A program made the position numbers and the translations under genes. From positions 1-18,847 of the forward strand of contig JACUUS010000022.1 of NCBI GenBank assembly GCA_014859215.1: a stretch of DNA of 18,847 nt, written 5' to 3'. Shown one piece after another: positions 1 through 7,404 of the stretch (position 1 is the first letter of the stretch; each line of letters starts with the position of its first letter). A model generated the notes under the pieces. That model searched no databases. It worked only from the letters and a program-made list of their open reading frames with translations, and was not told where the DNA came from. This DNA comes from Dehalococcoidia bacterium. GTDB taxonomy: Bacteria; Chloroflexota; Dehalococcoidia; SZUA-161.

Positions 1-1559
1 GACGGTTCCAGCTTCCTGGAGAGGCGGTGCAGGGTATTGATCAGGATCGGCCTGGTCTTTCGCGGGTCGATTATGTCATCGGTGCCCTGTATCGCGCCGA
101 GCTGATAGGGCGACGCGTACTCGCGACGAATCTTCTCCATGAGCTCGCGCCGCGCCTCGTCCGGGTTCGCCGCCTTCGCGATTTCTGCACCGTAGATCGC
201 CTCCGCGGCACGTTCGAATCCATCCGGGCGCACGTCCGCCGTGGGCCAGGCGTAGACCGCGTCGCAGCCCATTCGTTCCGTACCCATCATGAGCCTTGCC
301 GCGCCGTAGCATTTTCTTATGTAAACTGTAATCCGCGGAACGGTGGACTCGCAAATCGCGAACACCGGCTTCGCGGCGTTCCTCTCCAGGCCGTCCCTGC
401 TCTGCTCCTGCTCCACGCTCGGCAGAAATCCCGGCGTATCCACCAGGTAGACCATCGGTATGTTATAGCAGTCGCAGAACCTGATGAACCGGGCCTGCTT
501 GTCCGAGCTGTTCACATTCAGGCACCCCTCAGACACGGCCGGGTTATTCGCCACAAAGCCCACTGTCTGCCCGGAAAGACGGCCGAACCCGATGATCATG
601 TTGGGCGCGTACAGCGCCTGCAGCTCGAAGAAACGGCTGTCGTCGACAATTGACCTGATTACCTCGTGCATATCGTAGGGCTGAGAGACATCCACAGGGA
701 CGATCTTTGCCAGCTTCTCGTCCGTACGGTCCGGGCTGTCGCCGGTATCAACAAAAGGCGGCTTCTCTTTCCAGTTGGAGGGCAGGAAGCCCAGGAGCTC
801 GCGGCAGGCCGCGATCGCCTCCTCGTCGCTTTCCACCAGGAGGTCGTTCGAACCGGTGACCTCCGAGTGCAGCAGCGCGCCTCCGATCTCCTCCTCCGTT
901 ACGTCCACAAAGGTGACCGCCTTCAGTATGGGAGGCGAGGCCACGGACATGAAAGCGATGTTGCGGCGCATAATGACAAAATCGGCCATGATCGGCGAGT
1001 ACGCGGAGCCGGCATAGCAGGGACCCAGCATGAGGCTGATATGCGGCACTACGCCGGACATAATCGGCGGGTAGTACATGAATCCGCCGCCGCCGCCGAC
1101 CGGGCTGCCCCTCACGGGCACCTTGAAACCTGCCCTTCCGAAGAGGTCATGTATTCTTATAGCGCCGGAGTCGACCATGCCCACCAGGGGGATGCCCTCC
1201 TCCATCGCCTGCTCCATGGCGCGCGCGACCTTGCTGTTCTGGATGGTCGACTGAGTCCCCGCAAGGACCGTGAAATCATGCGCATAGGAGTAAATATCGC
1301 GCCCGTTCACCTTCCCGAAGCCAACGATTACGGAATCACGCGGAAGCTCCCGCTCGTCGATATCGAAGCCCGTCTTCATGGGCTTCGTCCAGATGCCTAT
1401 TTCCTGGAACGTGCCCGGGTCGAACAGCTTCTGAATTCGCTCCCAGGCCGTGAGCTTGCCGCGGCCATGCTGCTTCTCGATATCCGCCTTGCCGCCCCCG
1501 GGTTCCAGCTTCTTTCTGCGTTCGTCAAGCTCCTGGATCAGCTCTTTCATATCTGCCAT
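1..1559 (-). CDS. Acyl-CoA carboxylase carboxyltransferase subunit, C-terminus cut by window edge
   Basis: The frame is open from ATG at 1559 to the left edge: 519 complete codons and no stop. It belongs to the carboxyltransferase superfamily (propionyl-CoA carboxylase beta, methylmalonyl-CoA decarboxylase alpha), which moves CO2 between carboxybiotin and an acyl-CoA. Family marks are KQHGRGKLTAWERI near residue 28, a VDSGAIRI segment, VDTPGFLP, and the late block YAWPTADV. The family usually runs 510-525 residues, so little is missing. The tract SPVGGGGGF is unusual. The first oxyanion motif, normally DSGGARI, reads DSGAIRI. The later GIIRHGAK segment reads DGLERNAAK, so activity or substrate may differ from the classical enzymes. 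A strong SD (GGAGGAG) lies just upstream, and the gene starts 14 bp after the paralogue at 1574-3118. No biotin carboxylase or biotin carrier gene is visible here. Confidence 0.9.
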   Translation of the reverse strand, partial: MADMKELIQELDERRKKLEPGGGKADIEKQHGRGKLTAWERIQKLFDPGTFQEIGIWTKPMKTGFDIDERELPRDSVIVGFGKVNGRDIYSYAHDFTVLAGTQSTIQNSKVARAMEQAMEEGIPLVGMVDSGAIRIHDLFGRAGFKVPVRGSPVGGGGGFMYYPPIMSGVVPHISLMLGPCYAGSAYSPIMADFVIMRRNIAFMSVASPPILKAVTFVDVTEEEIGGALLHSEVTGSNDLLVESDEEAIAACRELLGFLPSNWKEKPPFVDTGDSPDRTDEKLAKIVPVDVSQPYDMHEVIRSIVDDSRFFELQALYAPNMIIGFGRLSGQTVGFVANNPAVSEGCLNVNSSDKQARFIRFCDCYNIPMVYLVDTPGFLPSVEQEQSRDGLERNAAKPVFAICESTVPRITVYIRKCYGAARLMMGTERMGCDAVYAWPTADVRPDGFERAAEAIYGAEIAKAANPDEARRELMEKIRREYASPYQLGAIQGTDDIIDPRKTRPILINTLHRLSRKLEP

Positions 1560-1573
1560 CAAATCTCCTCCGG

Positions 1574-3118
1574 TTATAGCCGTATGTTTTCGTGCTTGCG
1601 ACCGGGCCTGTCCTCGTGCCGCTGGGACAGCGTTTTCAGGGCCTTGATGAGGAAAGGCCTGGTATCCCGGGGGTCTATGAACTCCTGTGCCCATTCACGT
1701 TCGAGCGCCTGGAACTTCTGCTGCATCTCTGCTGTGCGCTGGGCCTGTTTAGCCTGTTTGGCCGCATCGTCCTGGATGGCCTGGAATTCCCTCTTGTAGA
1801 TGATTGATACGGCCCCCTCGGCCCCCATAAGCCCGCGCTGCACAGTCGGCCAGGCCACGTCCAGGTCGCCGCCGAGAGTGGTGCCCGGCATCCCGAGCTG
1901 GCCGCCGCCGTACAGCTTGCGGATCGCGATCGTGATCTGCGGGACGGTTGCCTCGACATTGGAAAAGACCAGCTTGCACCCGTGGCGGATAAGCCCCCTG
2001 GTCTCTTCGTCCACCGCGGGCAGGAAGGCGGGAGTATCGGCCATCCATACGAGTGGAATATTGAAAGCATCGCAGAAGCGGACGAAGCCGGCCATCTTGT
2101 CCGCGGCGTCCAGTGTCAGGGACCCGCCCATGGCCTGCGGATTGTTCGCCACAACTCCGACGGTCTGTCCGGCCAGCCGCATGAACCCGGTGATAAGGTT
2201 GTTCGACCACTGCCTCTTGATTTCGAAGAACTCGCCCCTGTCCGCTATGAGCGATATGAGCTTCTGCATGCTGTACGGCTTCATGGCGTCAAAGGGCACG
2301 AGCTGGAGAAGCTCCTCCTCCCGGCGGTCGGGGTCGTCTCCCGTGTCCACCAGCGGGGGCTTCTCCTTATTGTTCGAGGGTAGAAAGGCGACAAGCTCCC
2401 GGCACCGCTGCAGGCACTCTTCCTCGTCCTTGGCGAGCAGATCGCAGCAGCCGGTTTTCCTCGCATGTACAGACGATTCTCCAAGTTCTTCCGCGGTCTT
2501 GCCCTCGGGCACAGGCCCCACATGCATGTAGCTTGCCTTGCGGACCATGAACACGAAGTCCGACAGCATCGCGGATATTGCCATCTCCCCCTTGCAGGGG
2601 CCCATGATCAGCGTAATCCGGGGGATGACCCCTGAGGCCATCGTCTGGAAGTAAGCCATTGCTTCCGGAGAGTAGAATCGGTAATACTGGACGGCATCTT
2701 CAATCCGCGTGCCTTCCGAGTCGACAATGCCGATGATTGGCACCCTCGCGTGAATGGCCTTCTCCATGACCATGGATATCTTGCGGGCGTGGATGTTTGC
2801 AAGAGTGCCGCCCAGCACGGTGGCGTCCTGGGCCCACAGGTAGACAGGACGTCCTCCAATCTCACCGAAACCCACGGCGACGCCGTCAGCCGGGCTCTCC
2901 TCCCGGTCAATGGCGAATCCGGTAGCCAGGGGTGTGCCCCAGATATCCAGCTCCTGGAAGCTGCCCGGGTCGAGAAGCCTGCCAATCCTTTCCCTTGCCG
3001 TCATCTTTCCCCGCTGGTGCTGCTTCTCGACAGCCTCCGAGCCGCCCCCCAACCGCAGCGCATCCCTCAATTGGTCGATTTCCGCCAGTTTCTGCTTCAT
3101 CAAGGCCAGATCGTCCAT
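1574..3118 (-). CDS. Acyl-CoA carboxylase carboxyltransferase subunit (second paralogue)
   Basis: The 514-aa protein is full length for the carboxyltransferase superfamily. It shows the N-terminal KQHQRGKMTARERIGRLLDPG block, a DSEGTRIED segment where DSGGARIQE is usual, then DTPAFLPAVDEETRGLIRHG and YGGGQLGM. It keeps the late AWPTVQRGLMGAEGAV block, typical of CoA-ester carboxyltransferases. The C-terminus contains an Ala/Gln-rich helical stretch followed by FIDPRDTRPFLIKAL, the usual end. The start ATG at 3118 has a good SD (AAGGAGGGA) and lies about 20 nt below a consensus promoter. It is the first gene of an operon with the paralogue at 1-1559. The pair may form a hetero-oligomer or handle different acyl-CoAs; the substrate cannot be read from sequence. 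Confidence 0.93.
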   Translation of the reverse strand: MDDLALMKQKLAEIDQLRDALRLGGGSEAVEKQHQRGKMTARERIGRLLDPGSFQELDIWGTPLATGFAIDREESPADGVAVGFGEIGGRPVYLWAQDATVLGGTLANIHARKISMVMEKAIHARVPIIGIVDSEGTRIEDAVQYYRFYSPEAMAYFQTMASGVIPRITLIMGPCKGEMAISAMLSDFVFMVRKASYMHVGPVPEGKTAEELGESSVHARKTGCCDLLAKDEEECLQRCRELVAFLPSNNKEKPPLVDTGDDPDRREEELLQLVPFDAMKPYSMQKLISLIADRGEFFEIKRQWSNNLITGFMRLAGQTVGVVANNPQAMGGSLTLDAADKMAGFVRFCDAFNIPLVWMADTPAFLPAVDEETRGLIRHGCKLVFSNVEATVPQITIAIRKLYGGGQLGMPGTTLGGDLDVAWPTVQRGLMGAEGAVSIIYKREFQAIQDDAAKQAKQAQRTAEMQQKFQALEREWAQEFIDPRDTRPFLIKALKTLSQRHEDRPGRKHENIRL

Positions 3119-3144
3119 GCTCCCTCCTTAACAGGCATGCAGGA

Positions 3145-3173
3145 ATTCTATTCTCTTCCCCTACTATCGTCAA
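3145..3173 (-). promoter_or_regulatory. Promoter for the carboxyltransferase operon
   Basis: On the minus strand TTGACG (3173-3168) is followed by a 17-bp spacer and TAGAAT (3150-3145). The predicted start of transcription is near 3138, about 20 nt before the ATG at 3118, leaving room for the SD. Confidence 0.65.
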
Positions 3174-3190
3174 GGTTATCGTGGACGTAG

Positions 3191-3220
3191 TCGACTCAAG
3201 CCCACTCAATCGACTATAAT
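3191..3220 (+). promoter_or_regulatory. Promoter for the MoaE-like operon
   Basis: A perfect TATAAT lies at 3215-3220, with TCGACT (4 of 6 matches to the -35 consensus) 18 bp upstream at 3191-3196. TCGACT recurs directly at 3210-3215. The predicted start is near 3227, giving a leader of about 26 nt with an AGGAGG at 3240-3245. It is divergent from the promoter at 3145-3173. Confidence 0.55.
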
Positions 3221-3252
3221 CATCTGGATGCTGTTGTTCAGGAGGGGATGGT

Positions 3253-3648
3253 TTGACAGATAAAGACCTGCTCGAGGTTACGAGCGCCGCGCTGAATCCT
3301 GCCGCGATTATCTCAAGGGTCATGGATGACGACGGGGGCGCGGTCGCTGTCTTCATCGGCAAAGTACGCGGAGTCTCGGAAGGCCGGCGCGTTGCCACAC
3401 TCGAACACGATGCCGGCCCCGAGGCTGCCGGAAAGCTTCTCCAGTCGGTCGTGCGCGAGATGAGGGGAACGTGGCCGCTGGGGAAGATCGCGTTCAGCTA
3501 CCGCACCGGTCCCGTAGAGGCCGGGGAAGTGACGGCCGTGGTAGCCGTTAGCGCCGTGCACAGGCAGGAAGCCTTTGCAGCCTGCCAGCACGCCATGGAC
3601 TGCTTCAAGGGCATGGTTACGGCCAGGGAAGTGCTTGAAGATGAGTAG
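3253..3648 (+). CDS. moaE: MoaE-like molybdopterin synthase catalytic subunit, atypical C-terminus
   Basis: The 131-aa product aligns with MoaE, which with thiocarboxylated MoaD converts precursor Z (cPMP) to molybdopterin. Residues equivalent to E. coli F34, R39, H103, R104 and K119 occur at the same numbers here (GGAVAVFIGKVRG, AVHRQEAF, CFKG). The MoaE end normally reads roughly PFWKRE, containing catalytic K126; here it reads TAREVLEDE, so the WK pair is lost and the protein stops about 20 residues early. No other frame restores the motif, so this looks real. The start is TTG at 3253, preceded by AGGAGG with 7-nt spacing; the nearby ATG at 3248 meets a stop at once. It overlaps the next gene by 8 bp. 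No moaD is in the window. Confidence 0.8.
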   Translation: MTDKDLLEVTSAALNPAAIISRVMDDDGGAVAVFIGKVRGVSEGRRVATLEHDAGPEAAGKLLQSVVREMRGTWPLGKIAFSYRTGPVEAGEVTAVVAVSAVHRQEAFAACQHAMDCFKGMVTAREVLEDE

Positions 3649-4429
3649 CCCTGTGCGCGCGGAGAATTTTCACCTGAAAGCCGACGGGCTCAGGCTGGCC
3701 GCCCAGCTGTACCGGCCGGAAGCGCCTCCACCCTGGCCGGCGGTGTGCATGTGCCACGGGGTGCCCGCTGGAAGGACTCCGGACCCATCCGACAGGGGCT
3801 ACCCTGCGCTTGCCGAGAAGTATGCCGCCGGCGGGTTCGCCGTCCTCATATTCAATTTCCGGGGCGCGGGGGAAAGCGAAGGCAATTTCGACATGCTGGG
3901 CTGGACCCGGGACCTGAAGGCGGCTGTGGACTATCTCCACACCCGCGACGATGTAGACCGTACAAGGCTGTCTCTCATGGGCTTCAGCGGAGGGGCGGTA
4001 GCCACCGTTTACTGCGCCGCCAATGACAGGCGGATAGCCGCAGTGGTCTCCTGTGCCTGTCCGGCCCGTTTCTTCGACATAGAGGATTTCAGCCGGATCG
4101 AAGAGTTCCTGGAGCACTGCCGCCGCATAGGGATCATCCGGGACCCGGGTTTCCCGCCGTCAGTCGAGAAATGGGCCTCCGATTTCGACAGGCTCAACGC
4201 CCTCCAATGGATAGACAGGATCGCGCCGCGTCCGATCCTGATAGTCCACGGAGACAGGGACGAGACTGTCCCGCCGCGCCATGCGTGGATGCTGTATGAG
4301 AAGGCGGGAGAGCCGAAAGAGATCGCCATTATCGATGGGGCCGGGCACAGGCTCAGGACCAACGAGCCCGCCATGAATACCGCCCTGGCCTGGCTGAAGA
4401 GAGTCGCCGGTCCTTCCGGGAAAGAATAA
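3641..4429 (+). CDS. Alpha/beta hydrolase
   Basis: The 262-aa protein has the dienelactone-hydrolase/peptidase S9-like alpha/beta fold. The nucleophile elbow is GFSGGA with Ser116, the acid is Asp207 in HGDRDETVP, and the catalytic His236 is in GAGHRL. The oxyanion-side CMCHGVPAG motif is near residue 38. There is no signal peptide, so it should be cytoplasmic. ATG at 3641 was chosen because the longer open frame upstream lies inside the MoaE-like gene and the domain begins at SSPVRAENFHL. It overlaps the upstream gene by 8 bp and its TAA shares one base with the ATG of the radical SAM gene, so the three are translationally coupled. The substrate is unknown; context suggests a modified cofactor or ester, by inference only. 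Confidence 0.85.
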   Translation: MSSPVRAENFHLKADGLRLAAQLYRPEAPPPWPAVCMCHGVPAGRTPDPSDRGYPALAEKYAAGGFAVLIFNFRGAGESEGNFDMLGWTRDLKAAVDYLHTRDDVDRTRLSLMGFSGGAVATVYCAANDRRIAAVVSCACPARFFDIEDFSRIEEFLEHCRRIGIIRDPGFPPSVEKWASDFDRLNALQWIDRIAPRPILIVHGDRDETVPPRHAWMLYEKAGEPKEIAIIDGAGHRLRTNEPAMNTALAWLKRVAGPSGKE

Positions 4430-5886
4430 TGTCCACCAACGGTTCCACAGACAAGCGTAAGGTCCTGCTCGTGAACCCCAACCAGGTGAAGCCGCCGGTC
4501 GGACCGCTCGCGCTTGATTACCTTGCCTACGCGCTCGAAGAGAACGGCTTCATTGTCGATATCCTGGACCTGTGTTTCGTCCCTGATTTCGCCCGCGCTA
4601 TCGCCGACTACTTCGCCAAAAACGAAGTCATGGCAGTGGCCGTGACGCTCCGCAACGCGGACGACACCTTCTTTGTCACACAGGACTTCTGCCTCGACAG
4701 GTACAGGGAAGTCGTCGAGCGCGTCAAGAATCATACCGGAGCCCCCATAGTGCTGGGCGGTTCGGGATTCTCGGTCATGCCTCGCGCTGTTCTCGACTAC
4801 TACGGCCTCGAACTCGGCATCTGGGGGGAAGGCGAGATAACCCTGCCGCTGCTTATTAGGAACCTGGATACAAAGGCTAGATACGGCTTTGTTCCCGGCC
4901 TTCTCTGGAGAGACGGGAATGTATTCAGGCAGAATATGCCCGTCCACCTCGACCTCGCGGATTTCAATCCCCGGCGGACCGCGATCGATAACAGGAGGTA
5001 TTTCCTGGAAGGCGGGATGGCCGGAATAGAGACCAAGCGCGGATGCCCCAGGAGCTGTATTTACTGCGTGGACCCTGTCGGGAAGGGCAGGAAGCTGAGG
5101 TTGCGTTCACCCCGCAGCGTCGCCGGCGAATTTCAAGCCCTGCTCGGACAGGGAATCGACTATGTCCACTTATGTGATTCGGAATTCAATATCCCACCGG
5201 AGCACGCTCGTGAAGTATGCCTCGAGCTGATCGCGCGAGGCCTGGGCGGGAAGGTCCGGTGGTATACATATGCCACCCCGGCGGGCTTCTCGGCAGAGCT
5301 TGCCGGGCTTCTCAGGAGAGCAGGGTGCGTCGGAATCAACTTCGGCGTCGACAGTGGCTCGGACAGGATACTGAAGAGGCTGGGCCGCGACTTCAGGCAG
5401 GAAGACCTGTTCAGCGCGGCTGACGCGTGCCGGCGGGCGGGTATAGTGGTCATGTTCGACCTGCTCCTGGGCGGTCCCGACGAAACTCCCGAGACTCTCC
5501 GACAGACCATCGAGGTCATGAAGATGATTTCTCCTCACCGGGTGGGAGCTTCGCTGGGCATTCGCGTATTCCCGGACACAAGGATTGCGGAGCTGGTCCG
5601 GCAGGAGGGCCTCCCGGCCCTGAACCCCAACCTGCGTGGGTACGTTGACGGCAACGGGGGCTTCTTCTTCCCGGTCTACTACGTCTCCGCCGCGCTTGGC
5701 GATGATCCCTTCGGCGACCTTGAACGCCTCATCGACGGCGATGAACGCTTCTTCTTTTTCGGGCCTTCGGCCGGCGAGGACAGGAACTACAACTACAATG
5801 ACAACTCGGTGCTGTGCGAAGCTATCCGGAAAGGGTACAGGGGCGCCTTCTGGGATATCCTGCGGAGACTGGCTCAGGAAAGATAA
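4429..5886 (+). CDS. B12-binding-domain-type radical SAM protein
   Basis: The 485-aa protein has an N-terminal Rossmann-like domain (about 10-140; KVLLVNPN, APIVLGGSGFS, GIWGEGE) of the kind that precedes radical SAM cores. The usual cobalamin-ligating DxHxxG is not visible, so B12 binding is uncertain. The 4Fe-4S/SAM motif is C206, C210 and C213 in KRGCPRSCIYC. Further core marks are HLCDSEFNI, GVDSGSDRILK and LLLGGPDET. It closes a three-gene operon, starting one base inside the hydrolase stop (TAATG). The C-terminus (about 440-485) contains a FFFFGPSAGEDRNYNYND stretch I do not recognise. The product is unknown. Confidence 0.9.
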   Translation: MSTNGSTDKRKVLLVNPNQVKPPVGPLALDYLAYALEENGFIVDILDLCFVPDFARAIADYFAKNEVMAVAVTLRNADDTFFVTQDFCLDRYREVVERVKNHTGAPIVLGGSGFSVMPRAVLDYYGLELGIWGEGEITLPLLIRNLDTKARYGFVPGLLWRDGNVFRQNMPVHLDLADFNPRRTAIDNRRYFLEGGMAGIETKRGCPRSCIYCVDPVGKGRKLRLRSPRSVAGEFQALLGQGIDYVHLCDSEFNIPPEHAREVCLELIARGLGGKVRWYTYATPAGFSAELAGLLRRAGCVGINFGVDSGSDRILKRLGRDFRQEDLFSAADACRRAGIVVMFDLLLGGPDETPETLRQTIEVMKMISPHRVGASLGIRVFPDTRIAELVRQEGLPALNPNLRGYVDGNGGFFFPVYYVSAALGDDPFGDLERLIDGDERFFFFGPSAGEDRNYNYNDNSVLCEAIRKGYRGAFWDILRRLAQER

Positions 5887-5912
5887 CGGCCGGCTTCCGG
5901 CGCGCGGTTATC
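5882..5912. terminator. Hairpin between convergent genes (possible bidirectional terminator)
   Basis: GATAAC (5882-5887) pairs with GTTATC (5907-5912), with a GC-rich inner CCGG/CCGG pairing. The arms carry the stop codons of the two convergent genes. There is no clear U tract on either strand, so intrinsic termination is unproven. Confidence 0.35.
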
Positions 5913-6510
5913 CTGGTTTCGCCTTCTTGAGCGCTCCAACCAGGTAGACGCCCAGGAGGGAAAGGTCTTCCGTCGGCAGGTAATCGGGGGCCGCGGCATC
6001 AAAAAGGATATTCACCGAGGCCGGTATTCCTTCTTCACCCTGGAAGTAGATGACGGCCAAGTTTATCCTGGGGAGAGCCTTGAATTTGAAAGCGGCATCT
6101 CCGGTGCGGCTGATAGGGATACCCCCAACGGTCTCCCCGGCCTTCCGGAGAGACTCAACATCGTTTCCGAAGGCTGCAAGCAGCGGACCGACCGCCATCT
6201 GCTGGAACCTTTTCCCGAACAGCGCCGAGCCGGGAAGCTGTCTGTACGCGATCCACTGGTCGGCCACCGGAGTCCCCCGGGCTTGAAGGAGGTAGTGCAG
6301 CAGGATTATCTCCAGGTACTGGGGCGCGCGCGCCGTACTGCCTTCTTCGAATATCCTGATTTCCGGGTGCTGTACCATGAACACCCTGTTGAAGAAAGGG
6401 ACACGGAAATTCTTCCCATCGTATTCACACCCGCTCTTCGAGGCGACTGCATAGGGGACGATTCCCTTCATCTCTTCGAGCGCCTTCGCCAGGGCAGCTT
6501 CGTTACCCAT
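5908..6510 (-). CDS. DUF3786 domain protein
   Basis: The 200-aa protein is recognisable as DUF3786 by a row of conserved blocks: LHYLLQARGTPVADQWIAYRQLPG (68-94), then ALPRINLAVIYFQGEEGIPASVNILFDA (145-172), then YLPTEDLSLLGVYL (177-190). The family is found mainly in anaerobes, often near corrinoid or iron-sulfur enzymes; its biochemical role is not known to me. A single CEYDG cysteine (Cys28) is present. There is no signal peptide or membrane segment. ATG at 6510 has no SD; a promoter 7 nt upstream would produce a leaderless mRNA. It is convergent with the radical SAM gene and divergent from the crotonase operon. Confidence 0.85.
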   Translation of the reverse strand: MGNEAALAKALEEMKGIVPYAVASKSGCEYDGKNFRVPFFNRVFMVQHPEIRIFEEGSTARAPQYLEIILLHYLLQARGTPVADQWIAYRQLPGSALFGKRFQQMAVGPLLAAFGNDVESLRKAGETVGGIPISRTGDAAFKFKALPRINLAVIYFQGEEGIPASVNILFDAAAPDYLPTEDLSLLGVYLVGALKKAKPG

Positions 6511-6517
6511 CGCAAAA

Positions 6518-6546
6518 AGTATACCGTTCGAGTATCATGAGCGCAA
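6518..6546 (-). promoter_or_regulatory. Leaderless-type promoter of the DUF3786 gene
   Basis: Minus strand: TTGCGC (6546-6541), 17-bp spacer, TATACT (6523-6518), then 7 nt to the ATG at 6510. Transcription should start at or one base before the start codon. No SD is present, which agrees with leaderless translation. Confidence 0.6.
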
Positions 6547-6571
6547 GCGGCGCGGCTGCAAGCGTTATGCC

Positions 6572-6600
6572 TTGACACGGTCGAACGTGTCATTTAGCAT
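6572..6600 (+). promoter_or_regulatory. Promoter of the crotonase/sirtuin/acyl-CoA synthetase operon
   Basis: A perfect TTGACA (6572-6577), 17-bp spacer and TAGCAT (6595-6600). The predicted start is near 6607, leaving an 18-nt leader containing GGAG at 6612-6615. This supports ATG 6625, not TTG 6601, as the start of the first gene. Confidence 0.65.
6573..6592. promoter_or_regulatory. 20-bp palindromic operator candidate over the crotonase promoter
   Basis: TGACACG (6573-6579) and CGTGTCA (6586-6592) are perfect 7-bp inverted arms around a central TCGA. Only one of the ten base pairs of the dyad is mismatched. It covers most of the -35 and the spacer, where a dimeric repressor (for example a TetR-type acyl-CoA-responsive regulator) would block RNA polymerase. 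No such regulator gene is in the window. Confidence 0.55.
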
Positions 6601-6624
6601 TTGCCTGGAACGGAGTACAGCATC

Positions 6625-7401
6625 ATGGCCTACCGTACACTGGTTTACGAGAAGCAAGATCACCTTGTGAGACTGACACTCAACCGCCCTGACAGGGGAA
6701 ACCTTATTGACCTGGAAACGGCCGATGAACTGGCCGACGCCTGCCGCGAGATAAACCAGGACGAAGACGTCAGGGCCGCCGTCATCACGGGAAAAGGCAG
6801 CGTGTTCTGCTCGGGCAGCGACTTAAGCGGCATCGCAGCCGTGGCCGCCCGTGACATGAGGAAGGTTAATCCGGCAAGCGTAGCTTCAGAAGCGGTCTCT
6901 GGCGTCAACTGTCCCGTGCTGGCCGCGATCAACGGGGAGGCATCGGGGGCGGGCCTCGAACTGGCCCTGGCCTGCGATATCAGGATATGCTCCGAAGATG
7001 CGCGGTTCTGCTTCCCCGAGACCTCTCGGGGCCTCATACCGGGTGGAGGAGGCACGCAGCGGCTCCCCAGGATTGTCGGCCGGGGCAAGGCTCTCGAAAT
7101 GGTGCTCCTTGCCGCTCCCATTGACGCCCGCGAGGCCCACCGCATCGGCCTCGTCAGCCGGGTGACGCCGGGCGAGAGCCTAATCGAGGACGCCGAAACG
7201 ATCACCAGGCAGCTACTTGCCCGAGCTCCCATTGCTCTCAGGTTCGCCAAGGAAGCCGTCCGCATGGGCATGGACATGACCCTGAGACAGGGACTGAGAC
7301 TGGAAGCCGACCTCTCGTTCATTCTGCAGACCACCGCCGACAGGTCGGAGGGAATAAGGGCCTTCCTGGATAAGCGAAAGCCGGAGTTCAGGGGTGAATA
7401 G
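6625..7401 (+). CDS. Enoyl-CoA hydratase/isomerase (crotonase) family protein
   Basis: The 258-aa protein is full length for a crotonase. The oxyanion-hole segments are FCSGSDLSGI and GEASGAGLELALACD. The two glutamates used by enoyl-CoA hydratases are present as Glu112 (in GLELAL) and Glu132 (in FPETSRG). The C-terminus ends with EGIRAFLDKRKPEF, as is usual. ATG 6625 has GGAG at 6612-6615; the TTG at 6601 lies above the predicted transcription start. It hydrates 2-enoyl-CoA or acts as an isomerase or lyase; which one cannot be said. It is the first gene of an operon, 3 nt before a second crotonase. Confidence 0.9.
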   Translation: MAYRTLVYEKQDHLVRLTLNRPDRGNLIDLETADELADACREINQDEDVRAAVITGKGSVFCSGSDLSGIAAVAARDMRKVNPASVASEAVSGVNCPVLAAINGEASGAGLELALACDIRICSEDARFCFPETSRGLIPGGGGTQRLPRIVGRGKALEMVLLAAPIDAREAHRIGLVSRVTPGESLIEDAETITRQLLARAPIALRFAKEAVRMGMDMTLRQGLRLEADLSFILQTTADRSEGIRAFLDKRKPEFRGE

Positions 7402-7404
7402 CCG

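Noticed and set aside
666..1799. A 377-codon open frame on the plus strand
   Set aside because: It lies opposite the two carboxyltransferase genes, whose family motifs are unmistakable. Its translation is Arg/His/Leu rich without any domain, as expected for an antisense shadow in high-GC DNA.
3575..3640. Longer start for the alpha/beta hydrolase
   Set aside because: It would lie inside the MoaE-like gene in another frame; the residues have no domain similarity. ATG 3641 gives the usual overlap of coupled genes.
4009..4947. A 312-codon open frame on the minus strand
   Set aside because: It is antisense to the hydrolase and radical SAM genes, spans their junction, and has low-complexity composition with no recognisable motif.
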